A stretch of 64,000 bases of DNA, from the NCBI GenBank assembly GCA_003255025.1, contig QANY01008782.1, positions 934,659-998,658 on the forward strand. Reading direction: 5' to 3'. The stretch comes from Datisca glomerata. Lineage: Eukaryota; Streptophyta; Magnoliopsida; Cucurbitales; Datiscaceae. Positions 24,387 to 36,895 of the stretch are shown here, piece by piece. Made by a program: the position numbers and the translations under genes. Below the pieces are notes generated by a model. The model worked only from the letters and a program-made list of their open reading frames with translations, was not told the origin of the DNA and searched no databases. The stretch's first letter is position 1. Every line of letters begins with the position of its first letter.

Positions 24387-25704
24387 ATGAATTCAGTATC
24401 TGGCTTTGTATTGCCGAGGATTAGCGGAACTGATGCTGATGTTGAGTTCGTGGAGAAAGATCCAACCGGTCGATATGTTCGGGTACAGAATATTGCTGCA
24501 TTTTTCATTTAAATTGACTGCGTGTGGAATTTAATTTGTTACTCAGAGAATAGTTATTTTTGAAATTTCGCGTTATGGTTGATCATGTGTGTATAAGCAG
24601 CCATGTTAGCTTTGATGTTACCTGCTGGTGTAGTCTGTTTCAATTTATTGAATTTCCTTCATGGTTTATTCTATTATTACTGGATTTGTTGATAATTGCC
24701 GCGCTTTCCAAGAGCTATGTGACCTCTGCAATTCTGATGAAGAAGTATGAACGAAAGTTGGATGTCCATTGTGCACTTTTAAATTGTGGTGAATTATATC
24801 TTATATTAGCAATCTTCTTCAATATATATATTTGTTTGTGTGCCTGTGCCTTTTTGTAGGTTTGTCATGTGTTTTCTTCTCCTTGATCATTTATTTCAAC
24901 ATATATTGATTCGGGTTTTTGGTTTTTCTTCCTCCCCCCCCCCCTCTGTCNTGGTTTTTCTTCCCCCCCCCCCCCCCTCTGTCTGGGGAACAGTACAATG
25001 AAATCTTGGGCAGGGGTGCTTTCAAGACTGTGTATGGTTTCAAGACTTTATCTTCACCTCCCTCTCATTTGATTTGTTTCGAGAAAAGTTAAGGTTTTTA
25101 AATTTCTTGCGTTCCCTCATTTCTTATGGCAGTTTTAAGGCATTTGATGAAGTAGATGGCATTGAAGTTGCTTGGAACCAAGTAAGGGTCGATGATGTCT
25201 TGCAATCACCAGAGGATTTGGAAAAGTTGTATTCTGAAGTACATTTGCTAAAATCGTTAAAGCACGAGAATATCATCAAGTTCTATAATTCTTGGGTGGA
25301 TGATAAGAAGAAAACTGTCAACATGATTACTGAGCTCTTCACGTCAGGGAGTCTTAGGCAGTATGTTACCTTGAACATTCTTATCCTGTTCTTGCCTTTG
25401 CATTTATTTTGTCTTTTTTGTGCATAAGGTGATTGTGTATCTTTTGATTTGTAGATATCGTAAAAAGCATAAAAATGTTGATATGAAAGCGATAAAGAAT
25501 TGGGCACGGCAGATTTTAAGGGGTTTGGTCTATCTTCATAGTCACCATCCTCCCATTATTCATAGAGATTTAAAATGCGACAATATTTTTGTTAATGGAA
25601 ATCATGGAGAAGTTAAAATTGGAGATCTTGGATTAGCAATTGTCATGCAGCAGCCTACTGCTCGGAGTGTCATTGGTAATAACCGACCTCATGTCCATGT
25701 GTGT

Positions 25705-25754
<50 letters not shown>

Positions 25755-27545
25755 TTGATCAGATTAGATTTTGAAAGTCCTAAAAATGATTCTTTTCTGG
25801 AGTAGGAACTCCTGAGTTTATGGCTCCAGAGCTTTATGAAGAGGAGTATAATGAGCTAGTTGACATTTATTCTTTTGGAATGTGCATGCTCGAGATGGTT
25901 ACTTTTGAGTATCCATATAGTGAATGCAAAAATCCAGCTCAAATCTATAAGAAGGTCACTACTGTAAGTAATAATGTTGAGCTTTTAGTTTTTCCATTTG
26001 GGATTCTTACAGCTTTTTTTTACATTTTTTTTTTCGTCGTTTGATGATAACTTTCTTGTGCAGGGGATTAAACCAGCTTCCCTTGGTAAGGTGAGTGATC
26101 CCGAAATTAGGAATTTCATTGAGAAATGTCTTGTTCCAGCATCTGAGAGATTGTCAGCAAAGGAGCTTCTAGAAGATCCCTTCCTTCGGGTTGGGAGCCC
26201 AAAGGAGCCAATACGCGATCCTTTAAAGTTACCTAGCCAGTTACCCGGTTCAGTAAATGTACCCAAGTCTGGGCCTCTTTCCATGGACATAGATATTGAT
26301 TATAGGCAACTCTCTTTTAGCGCTACAGGAAGCAACAATGGAAGTCCACACTCCCCGGTTTTGGAATTTCAGAGGACGAATAAAAACAACGAATTTAGGT
26401 TGCAAGGGAAGAAAAATGATGATAATACCGTGTCATTAAACTTGCGTATTACTGACGTAATCGGTGGTGAGTATGATCCTGCGCTCTCCTCCTTTGCTAT
26501 GGTTTGTTTTTCCTGGGGGGTGGGGGGGGTGGGGATTAATGGTTAATCAGTATACACTTCACATTGGCCAATTCGGCAGATTTTTGCTCATTTTCTTGTC
26601 GGTTCAAATTCTTATCATTACGAGTCAAAGGAATGGCCTCCTGGCCTCTAATTTCCATATAAAAGACACAACGTGTATAAATACCCTCTTTTACTTCTAT
26701 TTTGATGGGCTGGGTGTCTATCGTAAGAAATCACCGGAAGATGTGATGATGACGATTTTTTCGAGGATATAATATTGCTAGTTATTCTGTCTTTTATTAT
26801 GTGAACGGATTTTGCTTTGTTACTTGCAGGTAGGGTGAGAAATATACATTTTCTGTTTTACCTTGATTCCGATACCGCACACTCAGTGGCGGGTGAGATG
26901 GTTGAACAATTGGAGTTAGCAGAAAATGATGTACCTTTCATTGCTAAGTTTATTGATTACTTGATCATGAAACTCATACCTGGTTGGAAGCCCTTATCCG
27001 ATTATTACTTAAAAGCAGGAATGCCTTCCTGTGATGACTCTCCTCTCCATAAAGATGGAAAATCCTCTACGGCAATTCCATGGGATTCAATGTTAACCAG
27101 TGGTGTAGCTGCTGAGTTGGCAGTCGAGCAAGACGTTTCCTCTGGCTTAGCTAGTCCACAAAAGGGTCGTGTTGAAACCGGAGAAGTTAGCTCTCGGCTT
27201 CCGGCTAAAGTCTCGAATGGGTCCGTAACAGAACTGGAGCTCCCAGATTCATTTTGCGTGAGAAACGATAGCAATACTGGAGCTCTGTTTCCCCTAAACA
27301 GGTTAACTAAGAATCCAGAGTTGCCTGATCTAAGTGGTGTGACTAATGTAATGAGTTTGACAAGTGATTGCAATTCACTATCTTTAGCCGGGAAAGATTC
27401 GGATGCTGAATTAAAAATGGAGCTTGATGTTGTTGATGCACAATATCAGCAATGGTTCCAAGAGCTTTCTAGGATGAGGGAGGAAGCAATGGAGGCTACT
27501 AAAAAGAGATGGCTGGCAAAGAAGAAACTTTCTTCTGTTCATTGA
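24387..27545 (+). CDS. WNK8: WNK (with-no-lysine) serine/threonine kinase, WNK8/WNK10-like
   Basis: Seven coding exons: 24387-24482, 24994-25031, 25133-25360, 25455-25675, 25806-25963, 26064-26466 and 26830-27545. They total 1860 nt (619 residues plus stop) with GT-AG borders throughout. The kinase domain starts at [13 protein letters not shown]. The catalytic Lys sits in this glycine loop, while the usual VAIK position reads VAWN, which defines WNK kinases. [22 protein letters not shown] and [12 protein letters not shown] follow. An OSR1_C-like segment ([18 protein letters not shown]) starts exon 7. A C-terminal coiled coil carries [11 protein letters not shown]. Plant WNKs phosphorylate signalling and transport targets such as RGS1 and V-ATPase subunits. 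The N-terminus and the RSVIGTPEF context fit the WNK8/10 clade. No disabling change was seen. Confidence 0.93.
24917..24985. repeat. Duplicated poly-C tract with one N in WNK intron 1
   Basis: TGGTTTTTCTTCC + poly-C + TCTGTC occurs twice in tandem just upstream of the exon 2 acceptor, with an N between copies. The run length is probably unreliable in the assembly, which may have duplicated this segment. Confidence 0.8.
25698..25752. repeat. (GT)n microsatellite in WNK intron 4
   Basis: About 27 GT units with one GA interruption. It starts 22 bp after the donor site at 25676 and lies within the 130-bp intron. Confidence 0.95.
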
Positions 27546-29340
27546 TTAAAATGAGTTTTTTTTCAAAGTTGTGGCCATTTTCTGATAAACTCCATTGTTG
27601 TTCTTTTGGAATTTCCCATTTATGGGCTGTTGAGTTGTGCTGATGTAAAGTAGGATTTTTTTGTTTCCTTTCTTTTTGGGATGAGGCTCTTTTTTTTAGA
27701 AGTTGTCATCTCTTTCATTCTATTGACTTTCATTTTGTGAGATTTTCTATGGAAGTTCCAATTACGTGTGTATTATGCTATGTGATCCTATTCTTTTAAT
27801 CCTGATTGTTTTGTTGCCATTGCGCTTCATAAGGGAACATGAATAATTTACAGGATTGAACCTCAGATGACATGGAGGAAATGATCGCTATGATTATTGG
27901 GTTAATAGCATAATTATTTTATAACTTGAGTTTGAAGAATTTCATGAACACAGTTTTTAAGTTTTAGGTTAATTTCTAGGTCGTTTTTATTTCAAATAAG
28001 GTAGTTGGTCTGTTACAAACATCATCAGAAATAAAAAGATAAAAATTCAAGGCATTACACTAAATAAGTAAGAGTAATTATACTAGGGACCTTGACACCA
28101 AATAATCTATAACTCAGTTATCCCCTAATAATTATGAGTAACGACAAAGTCCATCTGAGTAAGAAAATTTAAACATTTATCCCAAGTAGGATATAAATGT
28201 TAAGGGATTTTTCAAGATCAAGAACGAAAAATGAATGTCACAAACATAATCATTTTTCAACCATAATTATCTCCATCTAAACGTCTATGATCTGTCTGGA
28301 ATCTAAAGGTTCAACAATCGCATGGATAGTACCAGCAAACTCAATTTTAAAAGTAAAATGTAAAACGTACGTCAAAGTGAATATCGTAACAATCCTTAAC
28401 AGATCCTCGGAGGATCAGAAAAAATTCACTACATCTACAATCGGAGAACTACCATAAGTTTTTAAGTCATCAGTGAACTTTCAGTTTGGTTTATCTTATA
28501 AAATCTGTTTTATGGCGATAAATTACAATATAAAGGCCTGATTTGGTCTAAATGGTTGAAGAATAACTCGCTCAATTTAATTGAGATTAATTCGATATGG
28601 TCAATATTTTGATGAAGCTTTTTTTTGTCAATGAGATCAAATTTTATTGACCAAGTGAGTATTAGTGTTTACTTCACAAATCACTTTAATCACTTTAATG
28701 ATTGAAAAAACATCAACATATAAACGTGATTTAATCAAATAACTATATCGGTCAAGAATTATTCTCAAAAGAGTTACCTGTCTTAAATCTCAGCACTTGT
28801 TACAGCAATTAAATTTTATTTGGCCTAAACCTTAAACAATAAAGAACTCAAATAATTAAAAACGCTACAATCAAGTCATTTCATTAAACTTCAAACCTTA
28901 TTATTAAATCCCAAACCTTAAAACTGTTTATATTATTGATAACTTAGAAGTGTATAATTAAAATCCGTGCTTCGTTGTTGAGGTCTTCAAAATATAAGGC
29001 AAATAGAAATACTCAATTGCAATATTTAAAAAAAAATTAACAGAATGAAAAAGAGAGATGTCTAGATTCTAGGCTGGAAAAAGGCCAAAAGTGATTCAAC
29101 AAAAAGTAAAAAGTTCAATGACAGATGAAATGAACATTGAGAAAAAGAAACCAAAAACAATGAAAGCTGCATATGATTGTAGTAAATGCAGTCTTATAAT
29201 ATTATGTGAACATCCAACAACTCTGCCTTTGATAGATAATCAAAGCTGAAAATAACAGTTGAAGAATACTCAAAATTTGAACAAAAACAAAACTAGATGG
29301 AGATATGTTTCTTCTCAAAAGACAATATTTCGACCACTCG
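27546..29340. other. 3' UTR region and convergent intergenic space
   Basis: The WNK gene (+) and the pol III subunit gene (-) face each other tail to tail. T-rich sequence at 27555-27790 is likely the WNK 3' UTR and polyadenylation region. The remainder is AT-rich with no coding signal seen. Confidence 0.55.
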
Positions 29341-32071
29341 TTAGTCCTCCCGCCAATTATGCTTACAGCTGTGGTTCATGCATCTGTAAAATATCGTTGC
29401 AGGCTCGTCCGCTGACCGGATTTGTACTTGAATGTAAGCAGCCTTATTATGTGAACAACTTGGGCATGTAGCTGCCAAGGAAAAAGAATGAAGATAGATA
29501 TATTAGATTTGAAAGAACAAAAGGTTCAGAGAATCTCTCATTTTCAGTAATCTTATTACATCTACTAGTATACACACAAAACAAAAACATAGCAGTCTTT
29601 GGCTAGAATATTTACATGGTAAGACTTAATAACAATACATCTTCCGTTTCGCCTCCAACATGTAAAATGTTGAACTGACCGGCCTGTTCGACAGAGCTAT
29701 TCCCGGACTTCATTATTTTTGTTACAGTAAACCATGAGTGTTGACTGGATGATTTAAGACTTGAAATCCTAAAGTAGATCAATTCTTCATATCATGGGCT
29801 GGATTCACCCTGGAAATCTAAGATTCAAAACCATCGTCCTCTCTTCTGGGGATCCTTGCCTTATCCCGTACTTCTGCTAAGTTCTTTATACAGGTATCTG
29901 ATTCTATATTGCCTTGGCTCCATATGACAAGAAAATCTCACATCAATGTGCTAGCTGCAACCGGCAAAGGGCCTGTATGGTATTCTTTTATTTGATGAGA
30001 ACGGGAAGGGCAATTGATTGAATTTTTGACCTATTTGGTGGGGGCAACTTCTGCTTCAAAGTTTGGAAAAGCGAGGCACGCTGCCTATCCAGTCGTCCAA
30101 TCGTCTCCATTTTTCTTTTTTGCCGAGACTACATTAACCAGGTGCTTTTGGGCTATTAAAGCTTAGTCAATGCTCAAAGGAAAGAAAGGATACCCCCAGG
30201 GTACCTTTCTCAAGTGATCCGGGAGAGAGACATCGTGAACTTCTCTTTCAGCCTCTAGATGTTATCCCACTTAAAAAGTGGCTTAAAACCGTTTTATGGT
30301 CTTTTAGGTCCTCTTCTCCAAACACCGCCTGAACTACTGTAACTTAAAGAGGAAAAACGGTCGAGAAGAGATCTGACCAACCTTTTCTTCTCCGAAATGA
30401 TTGGTTTTCAGAAAACCCCTCTTGAACTCTCAATTCCAGGTCCAAATCCATGTTCATCCAATGCCAAGCCGCCTTTTGACAAACCAAATTATAGGCAGAA
30501 CAAATGGTAGTTCAGAATCTGTTTCTATTCGAGAGAATTCATGTTGTCTTTTTAAATTCATTTTGAATGTGAAATGTTTTCATGAAATCTTGGGAAATTT
30601 TTGTTAAGGTATTTTAGGAAGTTAAAAATGTTAGAAACTCATTTTACAATTTTTTGAAGCATAAGGAGTATTCTCGATCGGTTCATGGTAGGGTAAATTT
30701 CCACTTCTGTTGGAAAGTATAAAAGATGCTTGGGTATGATTTTTCAATAAGTAAGGCAGACACCATCTTCCATCTTTCGCGATCATTCAAATTGTGAATT
30801 CCATCCCACCTTGAAATCAACTGAATCCCACAAGCAGATTACATATGTCCTCATGGTATGGAGATAAGCTAACAGATGATTAGCGATAACCAAACAACAA
30901 TTGACTGTAGACTGACTTACCAAACGAAAAAAGTGAAGTGATAGAAATCAGAATTAGTTTCTTAAACAAATTATTAAGATATCAACCACATTTCGTGAAC
31001 TGAACTAGGAGAAAAGAAAACAAGGAGTATGAACAAAGACAACCTACTCAAACCGAAAATATGAGATGAGTACGAAATGGTTCATATAAACCATATTTAC
31101 TGTCATCATGCACATATAATACAGGTTTTGATGCAGGACAGATTTAAAGAAAGGAGGGAAGAAGGACATAAGCACATTTTTTTGAAGAAAGTACTAAAAT
31201 AACTCAATTAATATTCCACGTCTCTCAAATTACATAAAAATCATTGTATTTATAGGCAATTGAGAATCCTAAACTAACAAAAACTCTAGATACTAATCTT
31301 CAATATGATATATCCTACTAAAACTAAACATTATCAAACAGAGTCCTAATTAACTAAGAGATCTAAGAATTAAGAAACTCTAACTTCTTGGATACATTCA
31401 AAAACTAATATAATGAATCAAACTAAAGCAAACTCTAAATCTAACTAGAATTTGAAATTGATAAGATACCTAAATTACTTAATATTATACATCCTTCGAA
31501 TCTTATACTATTACTAATACAAATATATCCTTATATATCTTTGATTCTTGATTCATCATCAGGTTTAAATCTTCTCATTCGACGTACTTAAGGTGTAAAA
31601 GTAACATGATACCCATTACCACAATGAATAAATTGATCCCTTATCCAAGTTAAGCTGGAATTTAATAAGTTCAACAACTAATACTCCAGGAAAGAAGGTA
31701 AAACGACACTCCCGCCATGATTGCATAATCATTACTAAAGAAAAACTACAAAACATACTTTCGGTTTGGGCTGCATTCTTCATGTCATCGTCTGATATGA
31801 TGGGTTCCATTTCCTTTTTCTCCAAATGCTGTTTCCTCTTTATCTTAACCTGCAGAGGTAAGAACATATCAAAAGGAGATATCACGTCAAACGCCACTGT
31901 AAATGCATATAAATTAAACTTTCGACTAATTGATCCCCAAACACATATAAAACATACTCTGCTTTCTAAGTAGCAAACATACGGACAAGACATGCAGAAT
32001 AATCTGGAGGGTCGTCCCATATAAGGCAACTCATACCGCAGCATGGTCCCACAGCTTGGGCAAAATTCCAT
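29341..32071 (-). CDS. NRPC11: DNA-directed RNA polymerase III subunit C11 (RPC10/POLR3K family)
   Basis: Three minus-strand exons: 32071-31958, 31849-31759 and 29471-29341. They total 336 nt, giving 111 residues plus stop, the usual family length. The N-terminal zinc ribbon has FCPSCGTML and FCMSCPYVC (paired CxxC). The linker has KIKRKQHL and an acidic DDDMKNAAQTE. The C-terminal TFIIS-like ribbon has CPSC...YRCMNHSC and the RSADEP hairpin whose acidic pair drives RNA cleavage. The protein is needed by Pol III for proofreading cleavage, termination and reinitiation on tRNA and 5S genes. Borders are GT-AG: donors at 31957 and 31758, acceptors ending at 31850 and 29472. Intron 2 is 2.29 kb and holds a solo LTR, and no coding defect was seen. 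Confidence 0.93.
31183..31561 (-). repeat. Solo LTR inside intron 2 of the pol III subunit gene
   Basis: About 379 bp. On the minus strand it starts TGATGATGAATCAAG, carries the TATA box CCTATAAATACA (about 31246-31257) and ends TACTTTCTTCA. TG...CA ends with an internal TATA fit a copia LTR. Flanking 5-bp sequences (TTTTT, GGTTT) do not match, so borders are tentative. It lies in the same orientation as the host gene. Confidence 0.55.
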
Positions 32072-32476
32072 TTGCTGTAAGCTCCTAACAAAGGACAGTT
32101 CTCTGATAAATTAAGACAATAATTCAATTCCAACACCGAAAAGATTTCATATTTTTAATAAAGAAGTATAATCAAAATTGCCTATTAGATTGTGTGATAA
32201 AATTAAACGATGAATAGAATGATCGGATAGAGCCTCCTAATTTGTAATCCTATAGCAAGCAGCCAATATAATCCCCCATCAAATAATATGAAATGGGAAG
32301 TTCAGAATGTTATAGCAACAAATTGAAAACGAAACCCAACTTTCTTTCATGTAAAAATATAATTATTTGATGAATGATTGTGCCTGACGGAATTCGTTCA
32401 GTGTGTGAAGATGTTTTCGGGTCGACCCAGAAAACTCGATTATGCTTTTTACGAATTGAGAGAGGTTGCCGAGTTA

Positions 32477-32477
<1 letters not shown>

Positions 32478-32521
<44 letters not shown>
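32478..32521. repeat. (GT)n(GA)n compound microsatellite in the 5' leader of the pol III gene
   Basis: About ten GT units followed by about eleven GA units. On the minus strand this is a CT/AC run in the presumed 5' UTR of the pol III subunit gene (roughly 32650-32072). A 128-residue plus-strand frame over it is an artefact. Confidence 0.9.
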
Positions 32522-32679
32522 GGCCGGAGGAACCCTTCCAATGGCAGCTCTTGGTGGCTGGCTGCGATGAGAGAGATGAGATACTCTCGGTGGCTGCCGC
32601 CCGAGGTCGCACTAGACGGAGGGGAGAAATTGAGAGGAAGATGGGAGTGAGAAAGGGTTTTTTTTTTGGAAATTACACT

Positions 32680-34287
32680 CACAACTATGATATTTCGTTA
32701 AATAACATTCATATCATTCTAAATTTAAAATATTACTATCCCTATTATTTTTACGTATAAATACTCGTATATCTTCTATTAAATTTTCTGTTAAAATATT
32801 ATTAAAAATTAATGATACCCTCAATCAAAATTAAATTCTATTATAATTTCTACCCATTCATAACAATACAGTTATTTTCATTTTTTAACAATTTCTCTCC
32901 CAACGTACTCGCGCCATCTAATTCTACCAACAATTATGTATTTTTCGATGGCTTTATACTGGCGTTTTTGCATCTTTTACAGTGTTTTTATGTTATTTTG
33001 ATTTTAGGACCAATACCGGCCATTGGTTCATCTTATACCGGCCATTGGTTCATCTTATACCGGCGGTTATTGAATTTTTTTGGTCCAATACCGACGGTTT
33101 TAGACGTGCTGATTTTTATGTCCATTAGAGGTGGTTGATGACCTATAGCAGCGGTTTGTAGGACCTATACAGGTGGTTTTTCAATAAATTTAATTATTTT
33201 GAATTAATTAGCGTATACTAGATAAATCACAAAAAAAGTTATCAAGATTCTCAATTTTTTAATGCGAACATTAAGTACATTCACTACTATTTGAAATTAG
33301 ACTGAACTAAGTATGAATTGTCAAAACAATTGAACACTTATTGATAAACGCTTAACAATGTATCATTGGTTATGTTGTCGTGAATTTATGACAAATATGA
33401 AGTGAAATATTTTTTTAACATATAAAATTCTAGATCGTAATTTTATCATAGTTGATAAATTCTATATCTCGATTTAACGAATATGTATAACCCTAAATCC
33501 CGATTCATTTTCACAAATTAACAAATTAACAAATTTCATGCATTTGGCCATATTTTCACACACTTAGTCATTTTCACATGCTTAATCATTTTCATATACT
33601 TAGCAAATTTCACGCACTTAGTAATTTTCATGTACTTGGCAAATTTCACACATCTAACTATTTTCAAACACTTAGTTATTTTCATGTACTTAGGTGGACA
33701 CCCGTACATTTTTGGTGAATACCTTAAACATTTGTTGTATTCCACTACAAATTCAATGAACCCCTAAAATAGCAATCGCCACTCAAGAGGTCCTAATCGA
33801 CACTTATTCATAAATTTGATAAAAGTTGTCATTGATAATGTTGTGCTTTTGTGACAAGTATCAAGCGAGATGAGTTTTCACCATGTATAATTATAGGTCG
33901 TGATATTATGATAGTCAGTAAAGTCATATTTATCGGTTTAACGAATACGTATAACCCCTAAGGTCGGATTCTACTGTTAAATCGAACTTATTCGCTAAAA
34001 ATGTGTAATTAAATATTGAAATTTAAAATTTAACCTCTTATTTTATAATTATAACCCCATAAATTTTGAAAAATTACCTCATTTACATTTTTTATTTATA
34101 GGCCTAAAATGAACATGGCCACTTGGGCCAATCGCCACTGAAAACATGGCGATTGAGGCCTGCTGATGATGATCGGCCCCCGCCATGTTTCCAGAGTGAT
34201 TGAGGCCTGAGAACATGGAAGGGGTGAAGTGTTGCTGCATTAATTTTCTATTTGTAAATTTTTGTTCCACAAAATCATTCAGTTAGC
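32680..34287. other. Repetitive intergenic DNA
   Basis: No gene. A 22-bp tandem duplication (TACCGGCCATTGGTTCATCT..) lies at about 33012-33060. A ~20-bp minisatellite (ACTTAGYNATTTTCA) occupies about 33545-33695. It is bracketed by two diverged copies of a ~190-bp segment at about 33315-33500 and 33795-33975. Frames here are products of the repeats. Confidence 0.7.
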
Positions 34288-36181
34288 TTGTCCAAAACTG
34301 AATCGTTTGACTTATGGCATTTAAGGCTTAGCCATTCCTCTATTTACAGATTACAATTAATGAATATCCCTTTCTCTACTATTAAATCTCCCTTTTGTGA
34401 CATATGTGTATATGCTAAACAACACAAAAAATCTTTTCCTAACAATCCCACTATGTCTGAAGTACCTTTTGAACTCATACATTGTGATATATGGGGACCA
34501 AATAGTACTAAAAGTCATGAAGGATATAAGTATTTATTAACCATTGTTGAAGATCATACTAGAAATACTTGGATATACATGCTTAAAAACAAATTTGAAG
34601 TTAAGCAAAATATTCAAGCTTTTTATTCCTATGTCCAGACTCAATTTGGGGTACCTATAAAAAGAGTTAAGGAGTGATAATGAGAATGGATTTCTTTTAA
34701 AGGATTTTTACTCTGAAAATGAGATTTTACACCAATGCACTTATGTTGCCACCAATCAACAAAATAGAATTGTTAAAAGAAAGCATCAACACATTCTTAA
34801 CATTGTTGGACCTCTAAGGTTTCAATCTGGATTACCTTTTCAATATTGGAAGGAATTTGTGCAAACTTCCATTTTTCTAATCAATAGAATTCCTACTCCT
34901 CTTTTAGATAACAAGTCACCTTATGAGCTTATACTTAAAATAAACTTGATTATCAATCCTGAAAGACCTTTGGATGCCTATGTTATGCATCTACTTTAAA
35001 TAAAAACAAAAGAAATTTGATTGTAGAGCTAACATTGCATTTTCATAGGATATCCTCAAGGTGTTAAGGGCTATAAGTTACTGGATTTGAGTTCAAATAG
35101 TATTTTCATTTCTAGGGATGTAAAAATTTTTGAAACTGTTTTTCCATGCACCACTCATTATGTCGCTCAAAACACTTCACATATTCCTCATACTGCCACC
35201 ATCCTTTCTCCTGATTCTGAAACAGAAGAAGAAAGCCCTTCCTTACCTCTTGATAATACCATAATGCTAACAATTGAACCAATGGACTTTACTGAACCAG
35301 AAACTGAACCATCAACTTCTTCCTCTCCTCCCCTTGATTCTGAAAAACCAAAAGAAGACTTACCTTCTCTTGTCATTGCTCCCCCAACTAGACAATCTCA
35401 GAGACAAAGGAAACTACCCAAACATCTTACAAATTATGTTTTCAACTCAATTATTAATGTTAATGCATGATTCATTTCACTTTCTCCACATATATCAACT
35501 TCCAGAGGCATACCCTTATATCTTGTTAGTAAGCATATATCTCTTATGACAAAGTTTCGAGACCTCTTAAAACTTTGGCCACTTCAATAATTCATCTTCG
35601 AGAACCTGAGACCTACAAAGAGGCTGCTACAAAGTTTAGTGCTACAAATGATACACTTTTACAAGATCCTTCAACATATAGAGGACTACTAGGCAAACTC
35701 ATTTTTTTAACGATTAAAAGACCTGACATCGCTTACCCAGTTCAGACTTTCAGTCAATTTATGGCTAATCCAACAGACAAGAATATGCAAGGAATTTAAA
35801 AGGTCTTGCGATACCTTAAACTTCTCCAGGTCAAGGTATCTTCTACCCATCTTCATCCCAAATACGAATTCGTGCTTTCTATGATTCTGATTGGGCTACT
35901 TGCCTTGACACTCGTAGATCAGTTTCTGAATTTTGCATTTATTTAGGCAATTCCCTTATTTCCTGGAAATCAAAGAAACAAAAAATTATCTCACATTCTT
36001 CCACTGAAGCATAATATCGATCAAGGGCCACTACATGTTATGAGCTAATCTGGTTAAGGTACTTACTTAATGATTTCCGTATTTTCTATTCCCAAGCTGC
36101 ACACCTCTATTGTGATAATCAAGCTACTCTCGACATTACTTCCAATCATGTTTTACATGAACGAATGAAGCACATAGAACC

Positions 36182-36691
36182 TTAGTAGTCAATTCTGTTC
36201 CGTTCCGGCCGGAACAAGTAGAATATTCCAACTCCGGCAGGGGAACGAAATGAAATTGGGTTAAATAGTTTTTGGGATTATTTCGGTCATATATATATAA
36301 AAAGAAGTTAATACACCAAAAGTCATGCTTGTCCAATGGCACCAGCACCACTTCCAGCGCGCTTAACCTCTGATGTTCAACGTTCAAGCTGCTGGACGTG
36401 CAACATATAGTTTTTCATTGTTTTTTTTTCTTTAAAATCCTGTCTCATACTCTTCTTTTGTTGAAGTAAACGAGTTCTCGATATTCATGTTTTTAATAAG
36501 TCATTATTTTAATTTTCTTACCCATATTATGTATAATAAAATTGATAATATTAATTTATATGTCTGTACTGTTTTTCCAAAAGGAAGGCTGAGACACTGA
36601 AATATCTGAAATATTTCATTTTTTTAAAATCTGAAATATTTCATTTTTTTTTAAAACTGAAATAATTACCGAAATGAAATTGACTACTATG
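36182..36691. mobile_element. MITE (probable Mutator type) inside copia RNase H
   Basis: A 510-bp insert with terminal inverted repeats AGTAGTCAATT at the left and AATTGACTACT at the right. It is flanked by an imperfect 9-bp target duplication (CATAGAACC at 36173-36181, CATTGAACT at 36692-36700). Removing it restores the RNase H reading through HERMKHIE/LDCDLIREKI-like sequence. A 9-bp duplication is typical of Mutator-like elements. The interior is non-coding. Confidence 0.8.
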
Positions 36692-36865
36692 CATTGAACT
36701 TGACTATGATTTGATCCGCGAAAAGATTCAAGAAGGCAGCCTTAGAACAATTCACATCACCACACATAATCAGGTTGCAGATATTCTCACAAAAGCTTTA
36801 CCTTCCCCAAATTTTCTCTCACATATTTTCAAGATGAACGTAGATAATATCTACGCTTCCTCTTG

Positions 36866-36895
36866 GGGGGGGGGGGGGGGNGGGGGGGGGGGGGG
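36866..36895. other. Poly-G tract with an N
   Basis: About 30 G with one N, at the position expected for the copia polypurine tract just before the 3' LTR. The true length is unresolved in this assembly. Confidence 0.85.

Noticed and set aside
32374..32760. 128-residue plus-strand frame beside the pol III subunit gene
   Set aside because: It is antisense to the presumed 5' leader of that gene and contains a translated (GT)n(GA)n microsatellite. No domain is visible.
33536..33745. 69-residue minus-strand frame rich in KMTKCVK-type repeats
   Set aside because: It is a translation of the ~20-bp minisatellite.
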